Origin: Flaveria trinervia
Lineage: Eukaryota; Streptophyta; Magnoliopsida; Asterales; Asteraceae
Length of the DNA stretch: 64,000 nt
Direction: 5' to 3'
Assembly (NCBI GenBank): GCA_025506515.1
Contig: CM046454.1
Coordinates: 31,546,465 to 31,610,464, forward strand
A model generated the notes under the pieces. The model was given only the letters and a program-made list of their open reading frames with translations. It made no database searches and had not been told where the DNA came from. Below are positions 36,550-49,726 of this stretch, piece after piece; position 1 is the first letter of the stretch, and each line of letters starts with the position of its first letter. The translations under genes were made by a program, and so were the position numbers.

Positions 36550-38918
36550 TGTAACACCCGGATCTTTCATTTATTTAAATAAAGAGAGAATAAAGTGAAG
36601 AATAAGGGGGAAAAGATATTTTACCCAAGTTGAAGGGTAAAAAGTGCCAAAAGGACAAAAAGGGTTGAAAAGTTGGTGTAAAGTGGGCATGGCCGCCCAC
36701 TACTTTCCCACAACTCTCAATTCAGCAGAATTCTAGAGAGAGAAAGTGCAGAATTCGGATTTTTGAAGAAACAGGGCTGAAGAAGTGAATTCAAGGTAAG
36801 AAACCCGAAATTTTAAGTGTCTGAAGCTGGCCTTATCTCGTTTGTGTGCTTATATGTGTTTGCTTGTGTTCGGGTGTGTGTTTTAGTGAGTTTTTAGGCG
36901 GTTGAACTCAAATTCAGACGAGTTGGAAGAAGTCCTACTCAAGAGCTGTTAAGGTGAGTTCTAGAACCCCTCATTTACATGTTTTCAAATGATTTTGGGG
37001 CTGGAAATACAAATCTATATGTTTTACTGATCTGGGTCTCGGACCCGTATGTTTTTCATGCGTGTTTGACGATGTTATGATGTTATGTGTGTTCATGTTC
37101 TTGTTATATGTTGAATTCGAGGGCTTAGAAGGTAAGATCTAAGCTTTGCATATGAAAATAGTGGTTTTAGTATGATTCTGCAGTTTTTAGTTTCGATTGG
37201 GTCGCGTAAGGAATCTGCTTAAGCGTTGAAGACCAATGCGGATGCTTTAGGAACAAATGCGGATGAGTTAGGAGTTAATGCGGATGAGTAATAAGCCAAT
37301 GCGGGTGAGCATTTGGCTAAGTATAGTCAATGCGGATGAGTATATCAAATGCGGATGAGCATTCGGCCAAGTATAGCCAATGCGGATGAACAAGGTATAG
37401 TTAATGCGGAAGAGTATAACCAATGCGGATGAGTAAATTTAGCTAAGTATAGGAAATGCGGATGAGTGAATTGGCTAAGTATAAGAAATGCGGATGAGCA
37501 TTGTTACAAATGCGGGTGAGTATAACCAATGCGGATGAGTAAATTTGGCTAAGTATGGGAAATGCGGATGAACAACTGTGACCAATGCGGATGAACAACT
37601 GTGATCAATGCGGATGAACAGTAGGCAAATGCGGATGGACTCTTAGAAAAAAAAATTTATGACTTTTTGGAAAAAAAGTGGAAATGTAGGCCTTGACTTG
37701 GGAGGTTCCCGAGGGTTATGTAAGTTGACTTTTGAGGTCATAGATGTTATGTTGGACATGATGATGATGATGATGATGTTGCATGTTTATGCATGATATA
37801 TGTTATGTATGTATGATGCCTTGCATGATGATGTATGTATGATATGTTTATGTTCCTGATATTGATGTATGCTTATCTTTCCCGTGGCTTTACGTATGAA
37901 TGAATGAATGAATGAACGTAATGGAAGTATTATGTAACGTAAAGTGGAAGATAATGAAAGAGGAACCTAATGAATGAAAGAATGAATGCATGCATTAATG
38001 AAAGAACGTAACGAAAGACTTGCAAGCAAATGTGTGGAGGTGCACACCTTAGCGGGTGTTAGCTCAACAATGTGCGGGTTAGCTACCCCGAAGGATGCAC
38101 ATTGGGGTCCAATCCTGTGATTGACCAGATGTATGGGATTTTCCGCTCTCCTCGGGTGACTGAGCCAGCATGAGTGCACAACGATGGGGCATATGTAAGA
38201 CCTCGGGCTCAGCACCAGCATGAGTGCACAACGTTGGGGTGTAGCATATGGCACTGATCCAGATGAAAGTAAAGTAATAAGTGATGCGTGTACTTACCTC
38301 GGGTGACTGGGTCAGCATGAGTGCACAACGTTGGGGCAAATGTAAAACCTCGGACCCAGCACCAGCATGAGTGCACAACGTTGGGGTTAAGTACATGTCA
38401 TCGAATGAAAGAATGAATGAAATATGAAAGCACGTATGTAATGAACGTATGAATACGTTAATGAGTGATAAGAATGTAACATGCTAACAATGAGAATGAA
38501 AAATATGAGAATGTTAATCAAGGTAAAGTTTATATCTTTTGTGTATACGTATGATGCATGCACACACGAAAGTAATGTAAGGTTTAACGAAAGAAAAGTA
38601 TGTTTTGTATAAAACTAGAATTCACTCAGCAACGCTGACTTTTATGTGTTTCCAGTTGCAGGTAAGGTTGCTGAGGATGGCACGGGGCGGCTGCTTAGTT
38701 ATTTTTGGAGGGCATCTAGTTAATTAAAGGCTTTTGCGGTGTAATACAAGAATGTATTCTAAATTAATCACAATGTATTATTTTGCAAAAGTTAATATAA
38801 TTTAAATGAATGACAGTTGAATGTTTCCGCTGCTATGCTTTTGGTAATGATGGAGAAAAATTTTATGTTATATGCGATGATTGACCAGCTGTGAGTGTCC
38901 CGGGAACGGGGCCTTACA
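36550..38918 (+). repeat. Gypsy A LTR 3 (2,369 bp)
   Basis: Begins TGTAACACCC and ends GGCCTTACA, followed by the right TSD. It matches LTR 2 almost exactly over its first 2 kb, then shows a cluster of differences from both other LTRs in the last 200 bp (cttttgcgg, ctaaattaatcac, tttccgctgc, gagaaaaatttt, atatgcgatg). Donor at 36954, acceptor ending 38655. Minus-strand ORFs at 37967-38396 are spurious. Confidence 0.93.
36954..38655 (+). other. Candidate leader intron in Gypsy A LTR 3
   Basis: AAG|GTGAGT donor, CTGAC branch-like element and TTTCCAG acceptor as in LTR 1. Confidence 0.42.
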
Positions 38919-41900
38919 TGAAACGAGGTGCAAATGAATAGTAACGTACTTGTATATCACTAGAAAAGAAGAGAGATTATAATTACAGTGGAAACAAATC
39001 TAACGAAATGTCAAACGACAAACGTAATGTGTGATTGGTTAAAAAGAAATCAAATCAAGTTAACACGAGAATTTAATTAAGTTTTACTTCTATTTTAATC
39101 ATAACCGTGCAACTAAAGATTGGAGCATCAATTATTTCAAAAAGCATAACTATATACATGGGAAATTAACAAGTTACAAACAAACATTAAACGACACTAG
39201 TTCTAGCATAGACAGCTTTTGCTTATTGTAATAACCATATATTCAATGGAATTTCGATTCTCTTGCCTTCTAAACACACTCTCGAACCAATCAAATCAAA
39301 TGTGATTACAATGTTCATTGGAATCACATTAATCCATCACACATGGAACATAGGATCTATTGTATAATCGAAACCAAAACTATACAAGACACCACACGAA
39401 ACACCCTTAAAATTAACCCACTTCTGCCCAAAACATATCCATAACACTTCACAACCAACTTCAGATATTATTGCCTCAAACATCCAATGAAATTATCCAA
39501 ATGACAACTATCGATCAATGAATTCCTCTTTCGAAATCAAGGGAATGAAACGATGTGCAAATGACTAGTAACGTACTTGTATATCACTAGAAAAGAAGAG
39601 AGATTATAATTACAGTGGAAACAAATCTAATGAAATGTCAAACGAGAAACGTAATGTGTGATTGGTTAAAAAGAAATCAAATCAAGTTAACACGAGAATT
39701 GAAATAAGTTTTACTTCTATTTTAATAATAACCGAGCAACTAAAGATTGGAGCATCAATATTTAAAAAAGCTTAACTATATACATGGAAAATTAACAAGT
39801 TACAAACAAACATTAAACGACACTAGTTCTAGCATGGATAGCTTTTGCTTTTTATAATAATCATATATTCAATGGAATTTTGATTCTCTTGCCTTCTAAA
39901 CACACTCTCGAACCAATAAAATCAAATGTGATTATAATGTTCATTGGAATCAATTAAATGATCACACATGGAACATAGGATCTATTGTTTAATGGAAACC
40001 AAAACTATACAAGCCACCACACGAAACACCGTTAAAACTAACCCACTTCTGCCCAAAACATATCCAAACACTTCACAACGAACTTCAGACATTATTGCCT
40101 CGAACATCCAATTAATTAATCTAAATGACAACTATCGATCAATGAAGTCCTCTTTCGAAATCAAGGGAATGAAACGAGGTGCAAATGACTAGTAACGTAC
40201 TTGTATATCACTAGAAAAGAAGAGAGATTATAATTACAAGGGAAACAAATCTAACGAAATGTCAAACGAGAAACGTAATGTGTGATTGGTTAAAAAGAAA
40301 TCAAATCAAGTTAACACGAGAATTTAAATAAGTTTTACTTCTATTTTAATCGTAACCGTGCAACTAAAGATTGGAGCATCAATTATTTCAAAAAGCTTAA
40401 CTATATACATGGGAAATTAACAAGTTACAAACAAACATTAAACGACACTAGTTCTAGCATGGACAACTTTTGCTTATTGTAATAACCATATATTCAATGG
40501 AATTTTGATTCTCTTGCCTTCTAAACACACCCTCGAACCAATCAAATCAAATGTGATTATAATGTTCATTGGAATCAATTAAATGATCACACATGGAACA
40601 TAGGATCTATTGTTTAATGGAAACCAAAACTATACAAGCCACCACACGAAACACCGTTAAAACTAACCCACTTCTGCCCAAAACATATCCACAACACTTC
40701 ACAACCAACTTCAGACATAACTATATACATGGGAAATTAACAAGTTACAAAACAACATTAAACGACACTAGTTCTAGCATAGACAGCTTTTGCTTATTGT
40801 AATAACCATATATTCAATGGAATTTTGATTCTCTTGCCTTCTAAACACACTCTCGAACCAATCAAATCAAATGTGATTACAATGTTCATTGGAATCACAT
40901 TAATCCATCACACATGGAACATAGGATCTATTGTATAATCGAAACCAAAACTATACAAGACACCACACGAAACACCCTTAAAATTAACCCACTTCTGCCC
41001 AAAACATATCCATAACACTTCACAACCAACTTCAGATATTATTGCCTCAAACATCCAATGAAATTATCCAAATGACAACTATCGATCAATGAATTCCTCT
41101 TTCGAAATCAAGGGAATGAAATGATGTGCAAATGACTAGTAACGTACTTGTATATCACTAGAAAAGAAGAGAGATTATAATTACAGTGGAAACAAATCTA
41201 ATGAAATGTCAAACGAGAAACGTAATGTGTGATTGGTTAAAAAGAAATCAAATCAAGTTAACACGAGAATTGAAATAAGTTTTACTTCTATTTTAATAAT
41301 AACCGAGCAACTAAAGATTGGAGCATCAATTATTTAAAAAAGCTTAACTATATACATGGAAAATTAACAAGTTACAAACAAACATTAAACGACACTAGTT
41401 CTAGCATGGATAGCTTTTGCTTTTTATAATAACCATATATTCAATGGAATTTCTATTCTCTTGCCTTCTAAACACACTCTCGAACCAATAAAATCAAATG
41501 TGATTATAATGTTCATTGGAATCAATTAAATGATCACACATGGAACATAGGATCTATGTTTAATGGAAACCAAAACTATACAAGCCACCACACGAAACAC
41601 CGTTAAAACTAACCCACTTCTGCCCAAAACATATCCACACACTTCACAACCAACTTCAGACATTATTTCCTCGAACATCCAATTAATTAATCTAAATGAC
41701 AACTATCGATCAATGAAGTCCTCTTTCGAAATCAAGGGAATGAAACGAGGTGCAAATGACTAGTAACGTACTTGTATATCACTAGAAAATAAGAGAGATT
41801 ATAATTACAAGGGAAACAAATCTAACGAAATGTCAAACGAGAAACGTAATGTGTGATTGGTTAAAAAGAAATCAAATCAAGTTAACACGAGAATTTAAAT

Positions 41901-44900
41901 AAGTTTTACTTCTATTTTAATCGTAACCGTGCAACTAAAGATTGGAGCATCAATTATTTCAAAAAGTAACTATATACATGGGAAATTAACAAGTTACAAA
42001 CAAACATTAAACGACACTAGTTCTAGCATGGACAACTTTTGCTTATGTAATAAACCATATATTCAATGGAATTTTGATTCTCTTGCCTTCTAAAAACACC
42101 CTCGAACCAATCAAATCAAATGTGATTATAATGTTCATTGGAATCACATTAAATGATCACACATGGAACATAGGATCTATTGTTTAATCGAAACCAAAAC
42201 TATACAAGACACCACACGAAACACCCTTAAATTTTACCCAGTTCTGCCCAAAACTGATCCATAACACTTCACAACCAACTTTAGACATTATTTGGTGAAA
42301 CATCCATTGAATTAATCTAAATGACAACTATCGATCAATGAATTCCTCTTTCGAAATCAAGGGAATGAAACGAGGTGCAAATGACCATTAAAGTACTTGT
42401 ATCTCACAAGAAAAAAGAGAGATTATAATTACAGTGGAAACAAATCTAATGATACGTCAAACGAGAAACGTAATGTGTGATTGGTTAAAAAGAAATCAAG
42501 TCAAGTTAACACTTTACAACCAACTTTATACATTATTGCCTCAAACATCCAATGAATTATTCTAAATGACAACTATCGATCAATAAATTCCTCTTTCGAA
42601 ATCCAGGAATGAAACGAGGTGCAAATGACGAGTAAAGTACTTGTATATAACTAGAAAAAGAGAGAGATTATAATTACAGTGGAAACAAATCTAATGAAAT
42701 GTCAAACGGGAAACGTAATGTGTGATTGGTTAAAAAGAAATCAAATCAAGTTAACACCAACATATAAATAAGTTTTACTTGTATTTTAATCATAATCGTG
42801 CAACTAGAGATTGGAGAATCAATTATTTAAAAAAGCTTAACTATATACATGGGAAATGAACAAGCTACAAACAAACATTAAATGACACTATTTCTAGCAT
42901 GGATAGCTTTTGCTTTTTGTAATAACCATAAATTCAATGGAATTTTGATACTCTAGCCTTCTAAACACACTCTCGAACCAATCAAATTAAAATTGATTAT
43001 AATGTTCATTGGAATCCCATTAATCAATGGCTCACGGAACACAGGATCTATTGTTAAATCGAAACCAAAACTAAACAAGGCACCACACGAAACACCCTTA
43101 AAATTAACCCACTTCAGCCCAAAACTTATACATAACACTTCACACCAACTCTGTACATTATTTCCACAAACATCCAATGAATTAATTTAAATGACAATTA
43201 TCGATCAATAAATTCCTCTTTCAAAATCCAGGGAATAAAACGAGGTGCAAATGACGAGTAAAGTACTTGTATATCACTAGAAAAGAAGAGAGATTATAAT
43301 TACAGTGGAAATAAATCTAATGAAATGTCAAACGGGAAACGTAATGTGTGATTGGTTAAAAAGAAATCAAATCAAGTAACACGAGCATATAAATAAGTTT
43401 TACTTGTATTTTTATCATAATCGTGCAACTAGACATTGGAGAATCAATTATTTAAAAAAGCTTAACTATATACATGGGAAATGAACAAGCTACAAACAAA
43501 CATTAAATGACACTATTTCTAGCATGGATAGCTTTTGCTTTTTGTAATAACCATAAATTCAATGGAATTTTGATTCTCCAACCTTCTAAACACACTCTCG
43601 AACCAATTAAATCAAAAGTGATTGTAATATTCGTTGGAATCACATTAATCGATCTTACATTGAATAGAGGATGTGTATGTTTAATTGAAACCAATACTAT
43701 ACAAGACACCACACGAAACCCTTAAAATTAACCCACTTCTGCCCAAAACTTATCCATAACACTTCACAACTAACTTTATACATTATTGCCTCAAACATCC
43801 AAGGAATTAATCTAAATGACACTATCGATCAATAATTCCTCTTTCGAAATCCAGGGAATGAAACGAGTGCAAATGATGAGTAAAGTACTTGTATATAACT
43901 AGAAAAGAAGAGTGATTATAATTACAGTGGAAACAAATCTAATGAAATGTCAAACGGGAAACGTAATGTGTGATTGGTTAAAAAGAAATCAAATCAAGTA
44001 AACACCAGCATATAAATAAGTTTTACTTGTATTTTAATCATAATCGTGCAACTAGAGATTGGAGAATCATTATTTAAAAAAGCTTAACTATATACATGGG
44101 AAATGAACAAGCTACAAACAAACATTAAATGACACTATTTCTAGCATGGATAGCTTTTGCTTTTTGTAATAACCATAAATTCAATGGATTTTGATACTCT
44201 AGCCTTCTAAAACACTCTCGAACCAATCAATCAAATGTGAATATAATGTTCATTGGAATCACATTAATCGATCACACTTGGAACATAGGATCTTTTGTTT
44301 AATCGAAACCAAAACTAAACAAGACACCACATGAAACACGCTTAAAATTAACCCACTTCAGCCCAAAACTTATCCATAACACTTTACAACCAACTTTATA
44401 CATTATTGCCTCAAACATCTAATGAATTAATCTAAATGACAACTATCGATCAATAAATTCCTCTTTCGAAATCCAGGGAATGAAACGAGGTGCAAATGAC
44501 GAGTAAAGTACTTGTATATCACTAGAAAAGAAGAGAGATTAAAATTACAGTGGAAACAAATCTAATGAAATGTCAAACGAGAAGCGTAATGTGTGATTGG
44601 TTAAAAAGAAATCAAATGAAGTTAACTCGAGCATTTAAATAAGTTTTACTTGTATTTTCATCATAATCGTGCAACAAAAGATTGGAGCATCAATTATTAA
44701 AAAAGCTTAACTATATACATGGGAAATGAACAAGTTACAAACAAACATTAAACGACACTAGTTCTAGCAAAGACAGCTTTTGCTTATTGTAATAACAATA
44801 AATTCAATGGAATTTTGACATTCTAGCCTTCTAAAACACTATTGAACCAATCAAATCAAATATGATATGTGTCATTGGAATCACATTAATTGATCACACA

Positions 44901-47900
44901 TGGAACATAGGATCTATTTTTAATCGAAACAAAAACTAAACAAGACACCACACGAAACACCCTTAAAATTAACCCACTTCTGCCCAAAACTTATCAATAA
45001 CACTTCACAACCAACTTTATACATTATTGCCTCAAACATCCAAGGAATTAATTAAAATGACAACTGTCGATCAATAAATTCCTCTTTCGAAATCCAGGGA
45101 ATGAAACGAGGTGCAAATGACGAGTAAAGTACTTGTATATAACTAGAAAAGAAGAGAGATTATAATTACAGTGGAAACAAATCTAATGAAATGTCAAACG
45201 GGAAACGTAATGTGTGATTGGTTAAAAAAGAATCAAATCAAGTTAACACCAACATATAAATAAGTTTTACTTGTATTTTAATCATAATCGTGCAACTAGA
45301 GATTGGAGAATCATTATTTAAAAAAGCTTAACTATATACATGGGAAATGAACAAGCTACAAACAAACATTAAATGACACTATTTCTAGCATGGATAGCTT
45401 TTGCTTTTTGTAATAACCATAAATTCAATGGAATTTTGATACTCTAGCCTTCTAAACACACTCTCGAACCAATCAAATTAAAATTGATTATAATGTTCAT
45501 TGGAATCCCATTAATCAATGGCTCACGGAACACAGGATCTATTGTTAAATCGAAACCAAAACAAAACAAGGCACCACACGAAACACCCTAAAATTAACCC
45601 ACTTCAGCCCAAAAGTTATACATAACACTTCACAACCACTCTATACATTATTGCCACAAACATCCAATGAATTAATTTAAATGACAATTATCGATCAATA
45701 AATTCCTCTTTCAAAATCCAGGGAATGAAACGAGGTGCAAATGACGAGTAAAGTACTTGTATATCACTAGAAAAGAAGAGAGATTATAATTACAGTGGAA
45801 ATAAATCTAATGAAATGTCAAACGGGAAACGTAATGTGTGATTGGTTAAAAAGAAATCAAATCAAGTTAACACGAGCATATAAATAAGTTTTACTTGTAT
45901 TTTAATCATAATCGTGCAACTAGACATTGGAGAATCAATTATTTAAAAAAGCTTAACTATATACATGGGAAATGAACAAGCTACAAACAAACATTAAATG
46001 ACACTATTTCTAGCATGGATAGCTTTTGCTTTTTGTAATAACCATAAATTCAATGGAATTTTGATTCTCCAACCTTCTAAACACACTCTCGAACCAATTA
46101 AATCAAAAGTGATTGTAATATTCGTTGGAATCACATTAATCGATCTTACATTGAATAGAGGATGTATTGTTTAATTGAAACCAATACTATACAAGACACC
46201 ACACGAAACACCCTTAAAAATTAACCCACTTCTGCCCAAAACTTATCCATAACACTTCACAACTAACTTTATACATTATTGCCTCAAACATCCAAGGAAT
46301 TAATCTAAATGACAACTATCGATCAATAAATTCCTCTTTTGAAATCCAGGGAATGAAACGAGGTGCAAATGATGAGTAAAGTACTTGTATATAACTAGAA
46401 AAGAAGAGTGATTATAATTACAGTGGAAACAAATCTAATGAAATGTCAAACGGGAAACGTAATGTGTGATTGGTTAAAAAGAAATCAAATCAAGTAAACA
46501 CCAGCATATAAATAAGTTTTACTTGTATTTTAATCATAATCGTGCAACTAGAGATTGGAGAATCAATTATTTAAAAAAGCTTAACTATATACATGGGAAA
46601 TGAACAAGCTACAAACAAACATTAAATGACACTATTTCTAGCATGGATAGCTTTTGCTTTTTGTAATAACCATAAATTCAATGGAATTTTGATACTCTAG
46701 CCTTCTAAACACACTCTCGAACCAATCAAATCAAATGTGAATATAATGTTCATTGGAATCACATTAATCGATCACACTTGGAACATAGGATCTTTTGTTT
46801 AATCGAAACCAAAACTAAACAAGACACCACATGAAACACGCTTAAAATTAACCCACTTCTGCCCAAAACTTATCCATAACACATCACAACCAACTTTATA
46901 CATTATTGCCTCAAACATCCAAGGAATTAATCTAAATGACAACTATCGATCAATAAATTCCTCTTTCGAAATCCAGGGAATGAAACGAGTGCAAATGACG
47001 AGTAAAGTACTTGTATATAACTAGAAAAGAAGAGAGATTATAATTACAGTGGAACAAATCTAATGAAATGTCAAACGGGAAACGTAATGTGTGATTGGTT
47101 AAAAAGAAATCAAATCAAGTAAACACCAGCATATAAATAAGTTTTACTTGTATTTTAATCATAATCGTGCAAGTAGAGATTGGAGAATAAATTATTTAAA
47201 AAAGCTTAACTATATACATGGGAAATGAACAAGCTACAAACAAACATTAAACGACACTATTTCTAGCATGGATAGCTTTTGCTTTTTGTAATAACCATAA
47301 ATTCAATGGAATTTTGATACTCTAGCCTTCTAAACACACTCGTGAACCTATCAAATCAAATGTGATTTTAATGTTCATTGGAATCACATTAATCGATCAC
47401 ACATGGAACATAGGATCAATTGTTTAATCGAAACCAAAACTAAACAAGACACCACACGAAACACCCTTAAAATTAACCCACCTCTGCCTAAAACTTATCC
47501 ATAACACTTCACAACCAACTTTATACATTATTGCCTCTAACATCCAATGAATTAATCTAAATGACAACTATCGATCAATAAATTCCTCTTTCGAAATCCA
47601 GGGAATGAAACGAGGTGCAAATGACGAGTAAAGTACTTGTATATCACTAGAAAAGAAGAGAGATTATAATTACAATGGAAACAAATCTAATGAATGTCAA
47701 ACGAGAAACGTAATGTGTGATTGGTTAAAAAGAAATCAAATCAAGTTAACACGATCATATAAATAAGTTTTACTTGTATTTTAATCATAATCGTGCAACT
47801 AGAGATTGGAGAATCAATTATTTAAAAAAGCTTAAGTATATACATGGGAAATGAACAAGCTGCAAACAAACATTAAACGACACTATTTCTAGCATGGATA

Positions 47901-48615
47901 GCTTTTGCTTTTTGTAATAACCATAAATTCAATAGAATTTTGATACTCTAGCCTTCTAAACACACTCTCGAACCAATCAAATCAAAATTGATTATAATGT
48001 TCATTGGAATCCCATTAATCGATGACTCACGGAACACAGGATCTATGTTAAATCGAAACCAAAACTAAACAAGGCACCACACGAAACACCTTAAAATTAA
48101 CCCACTTCAGCCCAAGACTTATACATAACACTTCACAACCAACTCTATACATTATTGCCACAACACAACATACAATGAATTAATTTAAATGACAACTATC
48201 GATCAATAAATTCCTCTTTCGAAATCCAGGAATGAAACGAGGTGCAAATGACTAGTAAAGTACTTGTATATCACTAGAAAAGAAGAGAGATTATAATTAC
48301 AGTGGAAATAAATCTAATGAAATGTCAAACGGGAAACGTAATGTGATTGGTTAAAGAGAAATCAAATCAAGTTAACACGAGCATATAAATAAGTTTTACT
48401 TGTATTTTTATCATAATCGTGCAAGTAGAGATTGGAGAATCAATTATTTAAAAAAGCTTAACTATATACATGGGAAATGAACAAGCTACAAACAAACATT
48501 AAACGACACTATTTCTAACATGGATAGCTTTTGCTTTTTGTAATAACCATAAATTCAATGGAATTTCGATTCTCTAGTCTTCTAAACACACTCTCGAACC
48601 AATCAAATCAAAATT
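38919..48615. repeat. Satellite array, block 3 (about 15-16 units)
   Basis: The array resumes in register after the tandem Gypsy element, with the same unit of about 620 bp. Two kinds of local duplication are visible: a 1.57-kb block (39150-40716 against 40717-42285), and a four-unit block of about 2.49 kb (for example 42898 onward against 45385 onward). One unit is short: at about 40718 the sequence jumps from cttcagacat to aactatatac, skipping roughly half a unit. The right end, aaatt at 48611-48615, is the left TSD of the Copia element. Small ORFs here are short and inconsistent between units. Confidence 0.92.
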
Positions 48616-49501
48616 TGTTGGACCCCAAAAGAACCAATGAGCCATGATCAGAAAACCTCTAATCCCACATGATATCAACAACTGCTCAAGGCTTCATGAG
48701 CAGTTCGACAAGTGCTGAAGACTTCAACAGCTGAAAATCAAGTACTGAAGACTTCAACAGCTGAAGACTAAAGTGCTGAAGCTCAACAGCTGAAGAACAC
48801 AAGTGCTGAAGCTGAACAGCTGAAGAACACAAGTGTGAAGCTGAAGACCAAAGTACTGAAGTAACAGCTGAAGAGTCTACAAGTGCTGAAGATCAACAAC
48901 CGGTGTAAAGTCTCAAGACAAAGACTGAAGACATCAGCTGATGACATCTACTGAAGCCATCAGATGAAACGTCTGAAGTTCAAGTCTGAAGACCAAGTAC
49001 TGAAGTTTCAGTAGTTTGTCACAATAGCTGAAGAGTACTTCTTCAGTAGTTGTGATATCAGTAGTTTTATGTTTTTACTTTCAGTAGTTTTGTAAAACGA
49101 CCGAAGAGCTTGTTCTTCGGTCGTTATCGTGTCAGTAGTTTTATGTTTTTCAGTAGTTGTAGTAACTGATAACACTTAGTATTTTTGTAAGAAGATGTCA
49201 GCTGTTTTGACATCTTCAGTAGTTGTGTTTCAGTTGGAATAATTCTGTTAGATGTCACTATCAAGTGACATCAGCAGACGTCACATCTCTTATATAAGAG
49301 GTGTCGACCTAATTGTAAGTGTGACATTCCGTTACCACGAAAGCAAATATTGAATGAAATACATCTGCAGAATTCTCTCTATCTATAACCGTTATTGTTC
49401 TTCATTGAATATCTTTTCATTCTTGTGAATTGGCTAATTCATTGTTAGAATTCCGCTGCTATACTCTCTAATCAATCGAACGTAGATCACTGATCCTAAC
49501 A
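48616..49501 (+). repeat. Copia 5' LTR (886 bp)
   Basis: Starts TGTTGGACC and ends GATCCTAACA. Its first half is a minisatellite of CAACAGCTGAAG and AAGTGCTGAAG words (about 48690-48900). The middle holds CAGTAGTT words, then an ACGT-core element (GACGTCAC, 49278-49285) and a TATA box (49291-49298). Confidence 0.92.
49291..49298 (+). promoter_or_regulatory. TATA box of the Copia 5' LTR
   Basis: TATATAAG within tcttatataagaggtg, about 675 bp into the LTR. An ACGT-core element of the type bound by plant bZIP factors lies just upstream. The same arrangement is in the 3' LTR (60917-60924). Confidence 0.65.
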
Positions 49502-49518
49502 AGTGGTATCATAGCAGG
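49502..49518 (+). other. Copia primer-binding site
   Basis: agtggtatcatagcagg directly follows the 5' LTR. The core differs by one base from the initiator-Met-tRNA complement tggtatcagagc. Confidence 0.75.
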
Positions 49519-49726
49519 TTAATCATTGATCGATCTAACAATTGATCATTGAAACTGCTAATTGATATCTATGTTTGATTGAATTAGCATATTCGCAAGA
49601 ACTGGTTATAGATTATTGAATTTCTGACGCTTTCGTTCATTTATTCTGAGATCTCTCTTGGTTCAATTGGTTGTTGTGTTTTGTTCTAAATCTGTTATAG
49701 CTTAATTGAATTTGATTGAATCTGAG

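Larger units (their letters stand above)
21781..38918 (+). mobile_element. Tandem Gypsy (Tekay/Del-like chromovirus, subfamily A): LTR-internal-LTR-internal-LTR
   Basis: Three LTRs (21781-24189, 29182-31551, 36550-38918) separate two internal regions (24190-29181, 31552-36549). The whole 17,138-bp block is flanked by one TSD, tgaaa at 21776-21780 and 38919-38923, in otherwise continuous satellite. Each internal region has a primer-binding site (tggtatcagagcc), gag with zinc knuckles, pol in the order protease, RT, RNase H, integrase, chromodomain-like tail, and a polypurine tract. The order of RNase H before integrase is Ty3/Gypsy; long LTRs plus the C-terminal tail indicate the Tekay/Del chromoviruses. 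The two internal regions look identical apart from single-base indels, most of them in homopolymers, and share several disabling lesions. The arrangement is typical of unequal recombination between LTRs. Confidence 0.92.
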
